Shown here one piece after another: positions 47,297 to 57,877 of a DNA stretch of 64,000 nucleotides. The first letter of the stretch is position 1; every line of letters starts with the position of its first letter. The notes under the pieces are model-generated. The model saw only the letters and a program-made list of their open reading frames with translations. It was not told the origin of the DNA and did not search any database. Made by a program: the position numbers and the translations under genes. This DNA is from Pseudomonas sp. WJP1 (lineage in GTDB: Bacteria > Pseudomonadota > Gammaproteobacteria > Pseudomonadales > Pseudomonadaceae). The DNA lies in the NCBI RefSeq assembly GCF_028471945.1, contig NZ_CP110128.1, positions 3,398,501-3,462,500 on the forward strand. Reading direction: 5' to 3'.

Positions 47297-48487
47297 TTAC
47301 AGGCCGGAAAGGCCAAGGGCGGGATCTATCCCATCGAGTGCGACGGCCAGTGCCTTGGCCTTGTCGCCGATCTGTTGGCGTTGCTCGGCGCTGACGCTGT
47401 CGTAGCTGGCATAACCTTCGTCGACCTTGAATCCGTCGAGTTCGGCATCGAGATCGCCAAGGGCGCTGTCGATTTTCGCCAGCAGGGGTGTTGCAGACTT
47501 GACCAGCAATGGCCGCAGCAGCTCGACGACCTTGCGGCTGGCGTCAAGGTTGCCGGCGAAACCGTTGAGGTCGCTGTGGCTGTAGCGCTCTTCTTCGCCA
47601 CTGCCGGCGCGCACCTGGGCGAGGTTGTCGAGATTGCGCACCAGGATGTTCACCAGTTGCTCTGGCGGCAGCGACTGGGCCAGCAACTGTTGCTTGAGGG
47701 CGGTGACGTCTGTCAGCAGGCGCTGGGCGACCGGTGCCAGGCCGTCGAGGTTGCGTTGCTGGAACAACGCATATTCGAGGCGATGGAAGCCAACGAACTG
47801 CGGATCCTGTTCACGTTTTTCGAAGTAGTCGGCACGGGCGTTGATCCCGTTGTCCAATTGCGCCAGGCGTTGCGCGGCGGGCGCCAGGCGCTGATAAGCG
47901 ACGCGGGCTGGCAGGTACAGCGCCTGCGCCTGGGGCAGGTCGCCGGCTGCGATGGCTTGCTCAAGGGTCGTGACCGCCTTGATCAGTGCCGAGCCCTGGC
48001 TACTCAGGTAGACGCGGTACTCCGACAGCGGTCCGACAAAGGCCAGCATGGCGGGCCTGGCCTTGGCGGCTGCATCGGACGCCGCCGTCGGGGTGACGTG
48101 CAGCGTGCCGCGGGGGTTGCTGAGCAAGCCGCAGGTGATCGTGTAATCGCCGGGCAGCAGGTTGGCGTTGATCACCTGGCTCAGCCCGGGCGCGATGTTT
48201 TCCCGTTCTTCGATCACCAGCACGCCGTCCAGAATTTCCCATTCGACGGCGCGATCCGAGCGGTTGACGATTCGAAAACTGGCGCGTCCGGCCGGCACCG
48301 TCAGGGCGTTCGGCTCACAGCTGTGGGAGGCGATGGTCACCTGCACCTGCACCTGGTCGTGGTTGGCCTGGCGCTTGGCCGCGGCCATTTGTGCGGCATA
48401 GTAGAACAGGCCGCCGGCGGCGATCATTACGATCACCGAACCGGCTACCGCCCAACGCAAGGCTCGGGGTGGGGTTTGATCTGGCAT
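47297..48487 (-). CDS. efeO: iron uptake protein EfeO (cupredoxin plus imelysin)
   Basis: 396 residues. An N-terminal membrane anchor (WAVAGSVIVMIAAGGLFYYAAQM) precedes a cupredoxin domain (residues about 45-130; VTIASHSCEPNALTVPAGRASFRIVNRSDRAVEWEILDG ... YTITCGLLSNPRGTLHV). The C-terminal imelysin domain has FVGFHRLEYALF (HxxE) and GEEERYSHSDLNGFAGNLDASRKVVELL. The cupredoxin part is believed to bind Cu or Fe for oxidation and the imelysin part ferric iron. It is 8 nt after efeU and 18 nt before efeB. Confidence 0.93.
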   Translation of the reverse strand: MPDQTPPRALRWAVAGSVIVMIAAGGLFYYAAQMAAAKRQANHDQVQVQVTIASHSCEPNALTVPAGRASFRIVNRSDRAVEWEILDGVLVIEERENIAPGLSQVINANLLPGDYTITCGLLSNPRGTLHVTPTAASDAAAKARPAMLAFVGPLSEYRVYLSSQGSALIKAVTTLEQAIAAGDLPQAQALYLPARVAYQRLAPAAQRLAQLDNGINARADYFEKREQDPQFVGFHRLEYALFQQRNLDGLAPVAQRLLTDVTALKQQLLAQSLPPEQLVNILVRNLDNLAQVRAGSGEEERYSHSDLNGFAGNLDASRKVVELLRPLLVKSATPLLAKIDSALGDLDAELDGFKVDEGYASYDSVSAEQRQQIGDKAKALAVALDGIDPALGLSGL

Positions 48488-48495
48488 GGTTGCCC

Positions 48496-49335
48496 TTACT
48501 GGCTGGAAGCAGATGAAGAGTGTTTGGCGGGAACGGCGGCGGGCATGAAGAACATCGCCAGCGCTACCAGCAGATAAATCAGGTAGGCGCCCAGGGTGCT
48601 GACGGTCGGGGCGTCCTGGTAGCCGAACATCCCGGCCAGCACCGAGCCCAACGGGCCGTCCATCGGCAGTGTGGCGCTGAAATCGAAGAGCACGGTCTGC
48701 AAGTGATTCCAGAGTCCGGCTTCATGCAGTGCCTGCACCGAGTTGGCAAGGATTCCCGCCGCCACTACCAGGATGAACAGGCCGGTCCAGCGGAAAAACG
48801 CGCCGAGATTGAGGCGCATGCTGCCGCCGTAGATCAGCAAGCCAACGACGATGGCCAGCAGCAGGCCGAGCAGGGCGCCCATCGGTGCCGCCGGGCCTGT
48901 GCTTTGCTGGAATACCGCGAGCAGGAAGAACACAGTTTCCAGGCCTTCGCGGGCCACGGCGAAAAACACCATGGCGATCAGCGCGAACACCTGGTGCCTG
49001 GAACCGGCCAGTGCGTTATCGAGGGATACGTGCAGCGAGTGCTTGATCGAACGCGCCACTTTGCGCATCCAGAACACCATGGAACTGAGAATGCCGACCG
49101 CGACCAGGCCGACCACGCCTTCAAACAGTTCCTGTTGCTTCTGCGGAAACTCGGCGCTGACCAGCTCCAGGCCTCCGCCCACCAACAGCGCGAGCGCGAC
49201 GGCGAGGAACACCCCGATCCACACCGCGGGCATCCATTGGCCACGGCCGGTCTGCTTGAGGTAGCTGGCGATAATGCCAACGATCAACGCGGCTTCAATG
49301 CCTTCGCGCAGCATGATCAGAAAAGGAACGAGCAT
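48496..49335 (-). CDS. efeU: ferrous/ferric iron permease EfeU (FTR1 family)
   Basis: 279 residues with about seven membrane helices. The FTR1 iron motifs REGIEAAL (residues 10-17) and REGLETVFF (near 129) carry the paired glutamates. It is the inner-membrane permease of the EfeUOB system and first gene of the operon. A Fur-box-like sequence about 40 bp before the start indicates repression by iron. Unlike the laboratory E. coli K-12 gene, it is intact. Confidence 0.94.
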   Translation of the reverse strand: MLVPFLIMLREGIEAALIVGIIASYLKQTGRGQWMPAVWIGVFLAVALALLVGGGLELVSAEFPQKQQELFEGVVGLVAVGILSSMVFWMRKVARSIKHSLHVSLDNALAGSRHQVFALIAMVFFAVAREGLETVFFLLAVFQQSTGPAAPMGALLGLLLAIVVGLLIYGGSMRLNLGAFFRWTGLFILVVAAGILANSVQALHEAGLWNHLQTVLFDFSATLPMDGPLGSVLAGMFGYQDAPTVSTLGAYLIYLLVALAMFFMPAAVPAKHSSSASSQ

Positions 49336-49374
49336 TCAGCACCGTGGGGAATTAGATAGGGTGCTAAGTTGTAA

Positions 49375-49393
49375 CATAATGACACTCATTCCC
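49375..49393. promoter_or_regulatory. Fur box of efe operon
   Basis: CATAATGACACTCATTCCC matches 14 of 19 positions of the classical Fur consensus, including the full AATGA-N3-TCATT core. A perfect palindrome TCCCATATGGGA (49390-49401) adjoins it. The region is shared with the divergent MFS gene. Confidence 0.7.
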
Positions 49394-49488
49394 ATATGGG
49401 AGTGATTGACAATTACCTGAACCTAAGCTGAACAATCTTAGATGTCTCACGGACGCCTCGCCAGCATGGGCCTCAAGGACGATTACTT

Positions 49489-50639
49489 TTGATCTCTATA
49501 ACCAATCGCTTCTCAATTTATACCGATGCGCTCAACGTCGCGTCTTTTCGCAAGTTGCTCATCGGGCAAAGCCTCTCGATGGCGGGCGATGCTATTTGTC
49601 TGGCGGCGCTGCCAATAGCGCTTATTCGGAGCGGATTCGGAGCAGAAGTATTCGGCTTTGTCATGGCGGCAGTCGGGGTAGGGACCGTATTCGGGGCCTT
49701 GGCCGGAGGTTTGCTGGCGGATCGAAAGTCGCCGAAACAAGTGCTGATTTACACCGATACGGCGCGGGGTATTGCGCAGCTCGCCGCGGTAGTGCTGATC
49801 GTCTCTGGTGCGCCTTGGTGGTGGCTGATTTTTGCCTACCTGATATTTGGCATCGGCATCGGAGTATCTCGTCCGTGCGCCCAGGTGCTGCTGGTCAATC
49901 TGTTGCCCAAGCAAGCACTGGTTGCGGGCAATGGTGCGATGAACTTTGTCGATAATCTGGTCGCTGTACTGTTTCCCGCGACGCTGGGCGTGTTCATCAT
50001 TTTCTGGGACCCGGTCTGGGGCATATTAATCGATGGTCTGACATTTTTTTGTGCCGCCGTTTATACGGCGATGTTGCCCGATGTGGAGCCCCGTGAGTTC
50101 GAGGAGGCGATATCGATCAGAGACGCGGTCAGTGGCGTTTCCGTTATTACCGGCAACTCCATGCTTTCGCTGGGTTTCGCAGCCACGCTCGTGGTGAACG
50201 TACTGTGTTTCCCGATTTTTCTTGTCGTCGCACCCTATGCCATCAGCGATCGCTTCAGCCAGGAAATGTGGGGATTGTGCCTGGCCGCATCGGGATTCGG
50301 CGCGTGCATTGGATCTATCACCACGGTTCTCACTTGCGGCCATGAGCGATTGGCCAGTCTTGCCTTGGCCTGGGCATCGTCGAAGCGGCGTGGTTGACGG
50401 GCTGGGCCACCGCGATGCAGACACTGTCTCCGGAGAAGGACCTTGGCAAAGTGGTGGCAGTCGATACGTTCTTTACCAGTGGGCTGCACCCCTTCATTTA
50501 TCTTGGAAGCGGAATTGTCGGCGGGATGGTTGGTTACTCCCAGACCCTTTCCCTCACGGCAATCCTCAGTGCCCTGGGCACACTGTTGATTGTTCTGGCG
50601 GCTTTTGCGGCCATGCCAAGGCGTACTCAAAACCTGTAG
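49489..50639 (+). pseudogene. MFS transporter interrupted by a frameshift
   Basis: Two reading frames together make one major facilitator of about 380 residues. The first (TTG start 49489, with AAGGA about 9 nt before it) runs to a stop at 50397 and covers SFRKLLIGQSLSMAGDAICLAALPIALIRSG through the first eight or nine helices. At about 50361-50370 the coding sense moves to another frame, which reads LGLGIVEAAWLTGWATAMQTLSPE and continues through SALGTLLIVLAAFAAMPRRTQNL to 50639. A one-base deletion in AGTCTTGC-CTTGGC explains it. The product without repair ends in ASSKRRG and lacks the last helices. Sequencing error is an alternative. The TAG stop lies within a REP. Confidence 0.8.
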
Positions 50640-50866
50640 GAGCCAGGCTTGCCGGCGAACCAGGCGCCGTGGTGTATCTGCTGCACCGCGTTATCGTTCT
50701 TCGCCGGCAAGCCTGGCTCCTACAGGCGAACAGGACATTGCGGTTTATCTATTGCACCGCGTTATCGTTTTTCGCCTGTAGGAGCGAGGCTTGCCCGCGA
50801 ACCAGGCGCCGCGGTCTATCTGTTGCACCGCATTATCGTTCTTCGCCGGCAAGCCTGGCTCCTACA
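50635..50866. repeat. cluster of four REP halves
   Basis: Two inverted REP pairs back to back. The first is 50635-50724 (CCAGGCTTGCCGGC type). The second runs from CCTGTAGGAGCGAGGCTTGCCCGCG at about 50777 to 50866, preceded by another copy of the spacer TTGCACCGCGTTATCGTTTTTCGCC, as if one REP half between them was lost. They fill the space between the MFS gene and the convergent patB-like gene. Confidence 0.85.
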
Positions 50867-50874
50867 GGGAATGA

Positions 50875-52029
50875 TCAGGCGTTACGATGACGCAAACTGC
50901 GCTCCATGCGCGCGATCCCTTCTTCCAGCATCGACCGCGGGCAGCCGAAGTTCAGGCGCACGAATTGTTGGCAGTCATCGCCGAAATCCAGGCCTGGGCT
51001 CAAGCCGACCCTGGCGTGTTCGAGGAAGAACTGTTGCGGGTTATCCAGCCCCAGCGCCGTGCAATCGAGCCAGGAGAGGTAAGTGCTTTGCGGCACATTC
51101 ATCGTGATGCCCGGCAAACGGCTGCGCACGGCGTCGACCAGGTAATCGCGGTTGCCCTGCAGGTAGTCCTTCAGCGCTGCCAGCCAGGGTGCGGCTTCGC
51201 TGTAGGCGACGCGGGTGGCTTCCATGCCCAGCGGATTGACGCTGTCGACCATGCCGCAACGTGCATGATTGACCTTCTCGCGCAGGTGGCGGTCCTGGAT
51301 GATCATGAACGAGGTTTTCAGGCCGGCGATGTTATAGGCCTTGCTGGCAGACATCAGGGTGATGGTGCGCTGGGCGATTTGCGGGCTCAGGGACGCCATC
51401 GGCAGGTGCTGGCGGCCGTCGAAGCACAGTTCGGCGTGGATCTCGTCGGAAATGATCCAGGCCTCGTTGGCCAGGCAGATGTCGGCAATGGCCTGCAGTT
51501 CCTCCCGGGCGAAGGCTTTGCCCAACGGGTTGTGCGGGTTGCTCAGCAGCAGTGCGCCGCCCCCTTGCAGGGATTCCTTCAGGGTCGCCAGTGGCGTGGT
51601 GTAAGTGCCGTCAGGCTGCGGGTCGAAGTTCAGCTCGACCTTGTTCAGGCCCCAATGACCCGGCGCGTGGCGCAGGGGTGGATAGTTGGGCACCTGCACG
51701 ACCACATTCTGCGCCGGCTGTACCAGCGCCTTGAGCGCCATGTTGAAGCCCGACTCGACGCCTGGCAGGAAGATCAGCTCTTGCGGCTCGACGCGCCAGG
51801 CGTACTTGCTCCACAAATCGGCAACGATGGCTTCGCGCAAATCGTCCTTGGCCACGCTGTAGCCGAGCAACGGGTGTTCCAGGCGCTTTTGCAGGGCCTG
51901 GATGATCATCGGCGGCGCGGCGAAATCCATGTCGGCGACCCACATCGGCAACACGTCGGCCGGGTAACGGCTCCACTTGGTGCTGCCAGTGCCGTGGCGG
52001 TCGAACACCTGATCAAAATCGAAAGTCAT
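50875..52029 (-). CDS. PatB/MalY-type PLP-dependent C-S lyase (cystathionine beta-lyase)
   Basis: 384 residues from the ATG at 52029 (MTFDFDQVFDRHGTGSTKWSRYPADVLPMWVADMDF, the standard beginning of the family). The frame is open 39 codons upstream but without signal. Fold type I aminotransferase motifs are NYPPLRHAPGHWG, LSNPHNPLGKAF, IISDEIHAELCFDG and the PLP lysine in TLMSASKAYNIAGLKTSF. The C-terminal LNFGCPRSMLEEGIARM carries the carboxylate-binding Arg. It probably cleaves cystathionine or cysteine S-conjugates. Confidence 0.9.
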   Translation of the reverse strand: MTFDFDQVFDRHGTGSTKWSRYPADVLPMWVADMDFAAPPMIIQALQKRLEHPLLGYSVAKDDLREAIVADLWSKYAWRVEPQELIFLPGVESGFNMALKALVQPAQNVVVQVPNYPPLRHAPGHWGLNKVELNFDPQPDGTYTTPLATLKESLQGGGALLLSNPHNPLGKAFAREELQAIADICLANEAWIISDEIHAELCFDGRQHLPMASLSPQIAQRTITLMSASKAYNIAGLKTSFMIIQDRHLREKVNHARCGMVDSVNPLGMEATRVAYSEAAPWLAALKDYLQGNRDYLVDAVRSRLPGITMNVPQSTYLSWLDCTALGLDNPQQFFLEHARVGLSPGLDFGDDCQQFVRLNFGCPRSMLEEGIARMERSLRHRNA

Positions 52030-52249
52030 GCGCAGTCTCGTAAACGCTGGGTTGGAATGGCAACCATGATAATCGCCAAGCCCCGGTGGGCGCGAGCGAG
52101 GATGTTGCCGGTTGCCCGACGGTCGGTTTTCACACAAGGCGCCCACCCGTTGTCTACAGTTTCAGGTGTCGGTAGCGAGACTGCCGCAACCGTGATTGTC
52201 CAGAAAAGTCCGCCAACGCAGCGGATTTCCACCTGATAAGGAGTGCACG

Positions 52250-55200
52250 ATGGACCTCAGCCGTCGTCAGTTCTTCAAGGTCGCCGGTATCGGCCTTGCA
52301 GGCTCCAGCCTGGGCGCGTTGGGCATGGCCCCGACGGCCGCCTTCGCCGAGCAGGTGCGCCATTTCAAGCTCGCCCACACCCATGAAACCCGTAACACCT
52401 GCCCGTATTGCTCGGTCGGTTGTGGGTTGATCATGTACAGCCAGGGCGATGCGGCCAAGAATGTCGCGCAAAATATCATCCACATCGAAGGTGACGCCGA
52501 CCATCCGGTCAACCGCGGCACCCTGTGCCCCAAAGGCGCCGGCCTGCTGGACTTCATTCACAGCCCCGGCCGCCTGCAATACCCGCAGATGCGCAAGCCT
52601 GGCAGCAGCGAGTGGACGCGAGTCTCCTGGGATGAAGCGCTCGATCGCATCGCCGACCTGATGAAGGCCGACCGCGACGCCAACTTCATCGAGAAGAACG
52701 CCCAGGGCCAGACGGTCAACCGTTGGCTGACCACTGGTTTCCTCGCGGCATCGGCGGCGTCTAATGAAGCGGGCTACATCACCCACAAGGTGGTTCGCAG
52801 TCTCGGCATGCTGGGGTTCGATAACCAGGCGCGTGTCTGACACGGCCCGACGGTGGCAAGTCTTGCCCCGACGTACGGCCGTGGTGCCATGACCAATCAC
52901 TGGACCGATATCGCCAACGCGAATCTGGTTCTGGTCATGGGCGGCAACGCAGCGGAAGCGCACCCCTGTGGTTTCAAGTGGGTGACCGAAGCCAAGGCGC
53001 ACAACAAGGCGCGGTTGATCGTGGTCGATCCGCGATTCACTCGGACAGCCTCGGTGGCCGATTATTACGCGCCGATCCGCACCGGTACCGACATCGCCTT
53101 CATGGGCGGGCTGATCAACTACTTGTTGACCGAGGACAAGATCCAGCACGAATACGTGCGCAACTACACCGACGTTTCGTTCCTGGTCAAAGCCGGCTAT
53201 GGCTTCGAGGACGGGATTTTCAGCGGCTATGACGCGGCCAAGCGGGTGTACACCGACAAGTCCGGCTGGGGCTATGAGCTGGGTGAAGACGGCTTCGTCA
53301 AGACCGACCCGACCCTGCAGGATCCGCACTGCGTCTATCAACTGATGAAGCAGCATTACAGCCGCTACAACATTGAACTGGCGAGCCAGATCTGCGGCAT
53401 GCCGGTCGACGCCATGCAGAAAATCTGGGAGGAGATCGCCACTTGCTCGCAACCGGGCAAGACCATGACCATCCTCTATGCCTTGGGTTGGACCCAGCAC
53501 TCGATTGGCGCGCAGATCATCCGTAGCGCGGCCATGGTGCAGCTATTACTGGGCAACGTCGGCATGCCGGGCGGAGGCGTGAATGCCTTGCGCGGGCACT
53601 CCAATATCCAGGGGCTGACCGACCTGGGCCTGCTGTCCAATTCGCTGCCGGGCTACCTCACGCTGCCGGGCGATGCCGAACAGGACTACACCGCCTACAT
53701 CGTCAAGCGCACGCAAAAACCGTTGCGACCGGGGCAACTGTCCTACTGGCAGAACTACAGCAAATTCCACGTCAGCCTGATGAAAGCCTGGTACGGGGCC
53801 AATGCCACGCTGGAGAACAACTGGGCCTTCGACTATCTGCCGAAACTGGACATTCCCAACTACGACATCCTCAAGGTGTTCGACCTGATGGGCCAGGGCA
53901 AGGTCAATGGCTACATGTGCCAGGGCTTCAACCCCATTGCGGCATTGCCGGATAAAAACCGCGTGATGGCCGCGCTGGCCAGGCTCAAATGGCTGGTGGT
54001 GATGGACCCGCTGGCCACCGAGACTTCGGAATTCTGGCAAAAGGTCGGGCCGTACAACGACGTCGACAGCGCGAACATCCAGACCGAAGTGATTCGCCTG
54101 CCCACCACCTGTTTCGCCGAGGAAGACGGCTCGCTGGTCAACAGCAGTCGCTGGCTGCAATGGCACTGGAAGGGCGCCGACGGCCCTGGGGAGGCCTACA
54201 CCGACATACGCATCATGAGCGAGCTGTTCCTGCGCCTGCGTCAGCGCTATCAGGCCGAGGGCGGTGCCTATCCCGACCCGCTGCTGAAACTGTCGTGGCC
54301 CTACAAGATCCCTGACGAACCGTCACCGGAAGAACTGGCCAAGGAGGTCAACGGCTACGCCGTCACCGACTTCACCGATGCCACCGGGGTGCTCATCAAG
54401 GGCAATGCGCAACTGGCCGGTTTTGGCCAGCTGAAGGATGACGGCAGCACGGCGTCCGGGTGCTGGATTTTCTGCGGCAGCTGGACCGAAACGGGCAACC
54501 AGATGGCCCGGCGCGACAACAACGATCCGTATGGCATGCACCAGCACCAGGGGTGGGCCTGGGCCTGGCCGGCCAACCGGCGGATTCTCTACAACCGTGC
54601 CTCGGCCGACCTGCAAGGTAAGCCCTGGGACGAGAAGAAGCGCCTGGTGTGGTGGAACGGCAAAGCCTGGGCCGGCACCGACGTGCCGGACTACAAGGCT
54701 GACGTGGCGCCGGAGGCGGGGATGAATCCGTTCATCATGAACCCCGAAGGTGTGGCGCGGTTCTTCGCCGTCGACAAGATGAACGAAGGGCCATTCCCCG
54801 AGCACTACGAGCCGTTCGAGACGCCGATCGGTATCAACCCGCTGCACCCGCAGAACAAGAAGGCCACCAGCAATCCGGCGGCGCGGATCTTCGATTCGGT
54901 TTGGGACTCACTGGGCGTGGCCAAGGATTACCCCTACGCCGCCACCAGCTACCGGCTGACCGAGCATTTCCACTTCTGGAGCAAGCACTGCAAGCTCAAC
55001 GCGATTTCCCAGCCCGAACAGTTCGTCGAGATCGGCGAAGTGCTGGCCAAGGAATTAGGCATCGTCGCTGGCGACCGGGTGCGGGTCAGCAGCAAGCGTG
55101 GCTTCATCGAGGCGGTGGCCGTGGTGACCAAGCGCATTCGTCCGTTGCAGGTCAACAATCAGATCGTGCACCAGATCGGTATCCCGTTGCACTGGGGGTT

Positions 55201-55315
55201 CACCGGGCTCACGCGCCACGGCTACCTCACCAACACCCTGGTGCCGTTCCTCGGCGATGGCAACACCCAGACCCCGGAATCCAAGTCATTCCTGGTCAAC
55301 GTGGAGAAAGTCTAA
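52250..55315 (+). CDS. fdnG: formate dehydrogenase-N/O alpha subunit, selenoprotein
   Basis: 1021 residues read through an in-frame UGA at codon 197 (52838-52840) as selenocysteine (NQARV-U-HGPTVASLAP), matching Sec196 of E. coli FdnG/FdoG. A gene caller will split it in two. AAGGAG precedes the ATG at 52250. The N-terminus is a Tat signal (LSRRQFFKVAGIGLAGSSLG). The [4Fe-4S] motif CPYCSVGCG plus CPKGAG lies at about residues 50-100. A bis-MGD molybdopterin/tungstopterin oxidoreductase domain makes up the rest, with the dinucleotide-binding domain near the end (ITRKSKHC-like HFHFWSKHCKLNAISQPEQFVEIG). It oxidises formate in the periplasm and passes electrons to FdnH. Confidence 0.95.
52838..52876 (+). 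promoter_or_regulatory. SECIS element for selenocysteine insertion
   Basis: Directly after the UGA, CGG (52851-52853) pairs with CCG (52868-52870), T52854 is bulged, and GGCA (52855-52858) pairs with TGCC (52864-52867). The apical loop AGTCT contains the GU needed by SelB. This is the bacterial SECIS layout, including the conserved bulged U. Confidence 0.85.
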
Positions 55316-56251
55316 ATGGCCAGCCAAGACATCATTGCCCGCTCGGCCACCACCACCGTGCCGTCATCGGTACGCAACCTGGAGGAAGTCGCCAAGCTGA
55401 TCGACACCACCAAGTGCATTGGCTGCAAGGCCTGCCAGGTCGCCTGCTCGGAATGGAACGAGCTGCGTGACGACGTCGGCCACAACCTCGGCACCTACGA
55501 CAACCCGCAGGACCTGAGCGCAGAAACCTGGACCCTGATGCGTTTCACCGAGCACGAAACCGACGCCGGCAACCTGGAATGGCTGATCCGCAAGGACGGC
55601 TGCATGCACTGCGCCGAACCCGGCTGCCTGGCGGCGTGCCCCAGCCCCGGGGCGATCATCAAGCACGCCAACGGCATCGTCGATTTCAACCAGGATCACT
55701 GCATCGGCTGTGGCTATTGCATCACCGGTTGCCCGTTCAACATTCCGCGCATCTCGCAAAAGGACCACAAGGCCTACAAGTGCACCCTGTGCTCGGATCG
55801 GGTGGCGGTGGGGCTGGAGCCGGCCTGCGTGAAAACCTGTCCGACCGGCGCCATCGTGTTCGGCTCCAAGCAGGACATGAAGGAACATGCCGCCGAACGC
55901 ATCGTCGACCTCAAGAGCCGTGGCTTCGACAACGCCGGCCTGTACGACCCGGCGGGAGTCGGCGGCACGCACGTGATGTATGTGCTGCACCACGCCGACA
56001 CGCCGAGGCTGTACGCCGGCCTGCCGAGCGATCCGGTGATCAGCCCGTTGGTGGGCCTGTGGAAGGGGGTCAGTAAACCCCTGGCCCTGCTGGCCATGGG
56101 CGCGGCGGTTCTGGCCGGGTTCTTCCATTACGTGCGCGTCGGGCCGCAAGTGGTCGAGGAAGATGAACTGCCGCCGTCGAGCGATCCCGCGGTACATGAA
56201 GTCGATCCGTCGGTGCACACCTATGATCCGAAGCGGGGGGACAGGCCATGA
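55316..56251 (+). CDS. fdnH: formate dehydrogenase beta subunit (iron-sulfur)
   Basis: 311 residues, beginning immediately after the fdnG stop. Four [4Fe-4S] motifs are visible: [45 protein letters not shown] and [23 protein letters not shown]-terminal membrane helix ([22 protein letters not shown], near residue 260-280) anchors it, as in E. coli FdnH. It relays electrons from FdnG to the cytochrome FdnI. Confidence 0.95.
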   Translation: MASQDIIARSATTTVPSSVRNLEEVAKLIDTTKCIGCKACQVACSEWNELRDDVGHNLGTYDNPQDLSAETWTLMRFTEHETDAGNLEWLIRKDGCMHCAEPGCLAACPSPGAIIKHANGIVDFNQDHCIGCGYCITGCPFNIPRISQKDHKAYKCTLCSDRVAVGLEPACVKTCPTGAIVFGSKQDMKEHAAERIVDLKSRGFDNAGLYDPAGVGGTHVMYVLHHADTPRLYAGLPSDPVISPLVGLWKGVSKPLALLAMGAAVLAGFFHYVRVGPQVVEEDELPPSSDPAVHEVDPSVHTYDPKRGDRP

Positions 56252-56901
56252 TCCGCAAGCAGATCCTGCGCTACACCAGCAACCAGCGCACCAACCACTG
56301 GCTGGTGGCGATTCTGTTCCTGATGGCGGGGTTGTCGGGCCTGGCGTTGTTCCACCCGGCGCTGTTTTGGTTGAGCAACCTGTTCGGTGGCGGGCCCTGG
56401 ACGCGCATCCTGCACCCGTTCATGGGCGTGCTGATGTTCGTGTTTTTCTTCGGCCTGGTCCTGAGTTTCTGGCGCGCCAACATCTTTATCGCCAATGATC
56501 GACTGTGGCTGCGGCGCATCGACCGGGTGATGAAAAATGAAGAGGAGGGTGTGCCTGCCATCGGCAAGTACAATCCCGGGCAGAAGCTGCTGTTCTGGAC
56601 TTTACTGCTGTGCATGCTGGTGTTGCTGTTGAGCGGGCTGGTGATATGGCGCGCTTACTTCAGCGCCTATTTCGGCATCACCAGCATTCGCTGGGCGATG
56701 CTGTTGCACGCGCTGGCCGGTTTCGTGCTGATCCTGAGCATCATCGTGCACATCTACGCCGGCATCTGGATCAAGGGCTCGGTCAACGCCATGCTGCACG
56801 GCTGGGTCAGCCGCGCCTGGGCGAAGAAACACCACGGGCTCTGGTACCGCGAAGTGACCCGGGATGAGCGAGTCGATCCGCCGCTGAATAAAAAAGGATA
56901 A
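56248..56901 (+). CDS. fdnI: formate dehydrogenase gamma subunit, cytochrome b556
   Basis: 217 residues with four membrane helices ([77 protein letters not shown]). The helices carry histidines for two b hemes and quinone reduction. The start overlaps fdnH by 4 nt (ATGA). It is the membrane anchor of the complex, passing electrons to the quinone pool. Confidence 0.95.
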   Translation: MIRKQILRYTSNQRTNHWLVAILFLMAGLSGLALFHPALFWLSNLFGGGPWTRILHPFMGVLMFVFFFGLVLSFWRANIFIANDRLWLRRIDRVMKNEEEGVPAIGKYNPGQKLLFWTLLLCMLVLLLSGLVIWRAYFSAYFGITSIRWAMLLHALAGFVLILSIIVHIYAGIWIKGSVNAMLHGWVSRAWAKKHHGLWYREVTRDERVDPPLNKKG

Positions 56902-56905
56902 TCAC

Positions 56906-57832
56906 TTGGCCACGATCCTGGAGCCGGGACAGATCGAAGCGGCGGCGACATCGCCGCCGTTTCTGCACCTGCCACCGCATAACCTGTTTGCCTTGCGTGC
57001 GCAGCGCCTGGAGCGCCTTGCCGATAGCCATCCGTTGGCCGATTACCTGCGCCTGGTGGCGGGGTTGTGCAACGTGCAGCAACGCCTGATGGACGCTCCA
57101 CCCGAGGCGGCATTGCCGGACCCGCAACGCGTCCAACTGTGCCTGGATCATGGCCTGCCACCGTTCGCCGCCGACAGCCTGGTGCGCGAGGATGCGTGGC
57201 TGGCTTATCTGCACGCGCTGTTGCAGCACTATCAGCCACCGGCGCAACCGGCGGTGGAAAACGCCGTGGCAACCTTGCGTGATGCCAACGTCGGGCAGCT
57301 CAAGGCATGGGCGATCGCCTTGGTCAGCGGCCAGTTCGCCTTGCTGCCGGCGGCGCTGGTGCCATTCCTGGGGGCGGCGTTGCAAGTCGCGTGGAGCCAT
57401 TGGCTGCTGAGTACCAAGGATCTCGCCTTGAAACCCGGCAACAGCCTCAACCAGTGCCCGGCGTGTGGTTCACCGGCCATGGCTGGGGTAATCCGCCATC
57501 GCGGCAAGTACAACGGCTTGCGCTACCTGGTGTGCTCGCTATGTGCCTGTGAATGGCATGTGGTGCGGGTCAAGTGCGTGTATTGCGAGCAGAGCAAAGG
57601 CTTGCAGTACGTCAGTCTCGACAGCGACCGCTTTGCTGCGGACAAGGCACCGTTGCGCGCTGAAACCTGCCCCGGTTGTCACAGTTATCTCAAGCAGTTG
57701 TATCTGGAATGCGACGCCGAGGCCGAAGCGCTGTCCGCCGACCTGAGCAGCCTGATGCTCGACATGCGCCTGGACCAGGAAGGCTTTGTGCGCCCAGCGC
57801 CCAACCTGCTGCTGGCACCAGGGGGCGACTGA
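56906..57832 (+). CDS. fdhE: formate dehydrogenase accessory protein FdhE
   Basis: 308 residues with a TTG start at 56906 (AAAAGGAT about 6 nt upstream). Rubredoxin-like cysteine pairs are CPACGSPAM (near residue 185), CSLCACEWHVVRVKCVYC and CPGCHSYLKQLYLE. FdhE binds the alpha subunit and is needed for its activity and export-related maturation. It lies 4 nt after fdnI, part of the same operon. Confidence 0.93.
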   Translation: MATILEPGQIEAAATSPPFLHLPPHNLFALRAQRLERLADSHPLADYLRLVAGLCNVQQRLMDAPPEAALPDPQRVQLCLDHGLPPFAADSLVREDAWLAYLHALLQHYQPPAQPAVENAVATLRDANVGQLKAWAIALVSGQFALLPAALVPFLGAALQVAWSHWLLSTKDLALKPGNSLNQCPACGSPAMAGVIRHRGKYNGLRYLVCSLCACEWHVVRVKCVYCEQSKGLQYVSLDSDRFAADKAPLRAETCPGCHSYLKQLYLECDAEAEALSADLSSLMLDMRLDQEGFVRPAPNLLLAPGGD

Positions 57833-57877
57833 AGGGAACGTCTACACTCAGGCGGTCAACGTTTGCCGGAGCGCCTG

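Noticed and set aside
52030..52249. Search for a regulated promoter before fdnG
   Set aside because: No ANR box, convincing sigma-54 site or Fur box is visible; only a weak TTGTCT-N17-TAGCGA pattern, not enough to report.
52853..55315. Second formate dehydrogenase gene starting after a stop codon
   Set aside because: The UGA at 52838 is in frame, stands at the known selenocysteine position and is followed by a SECIS hairpin; it is one gene.
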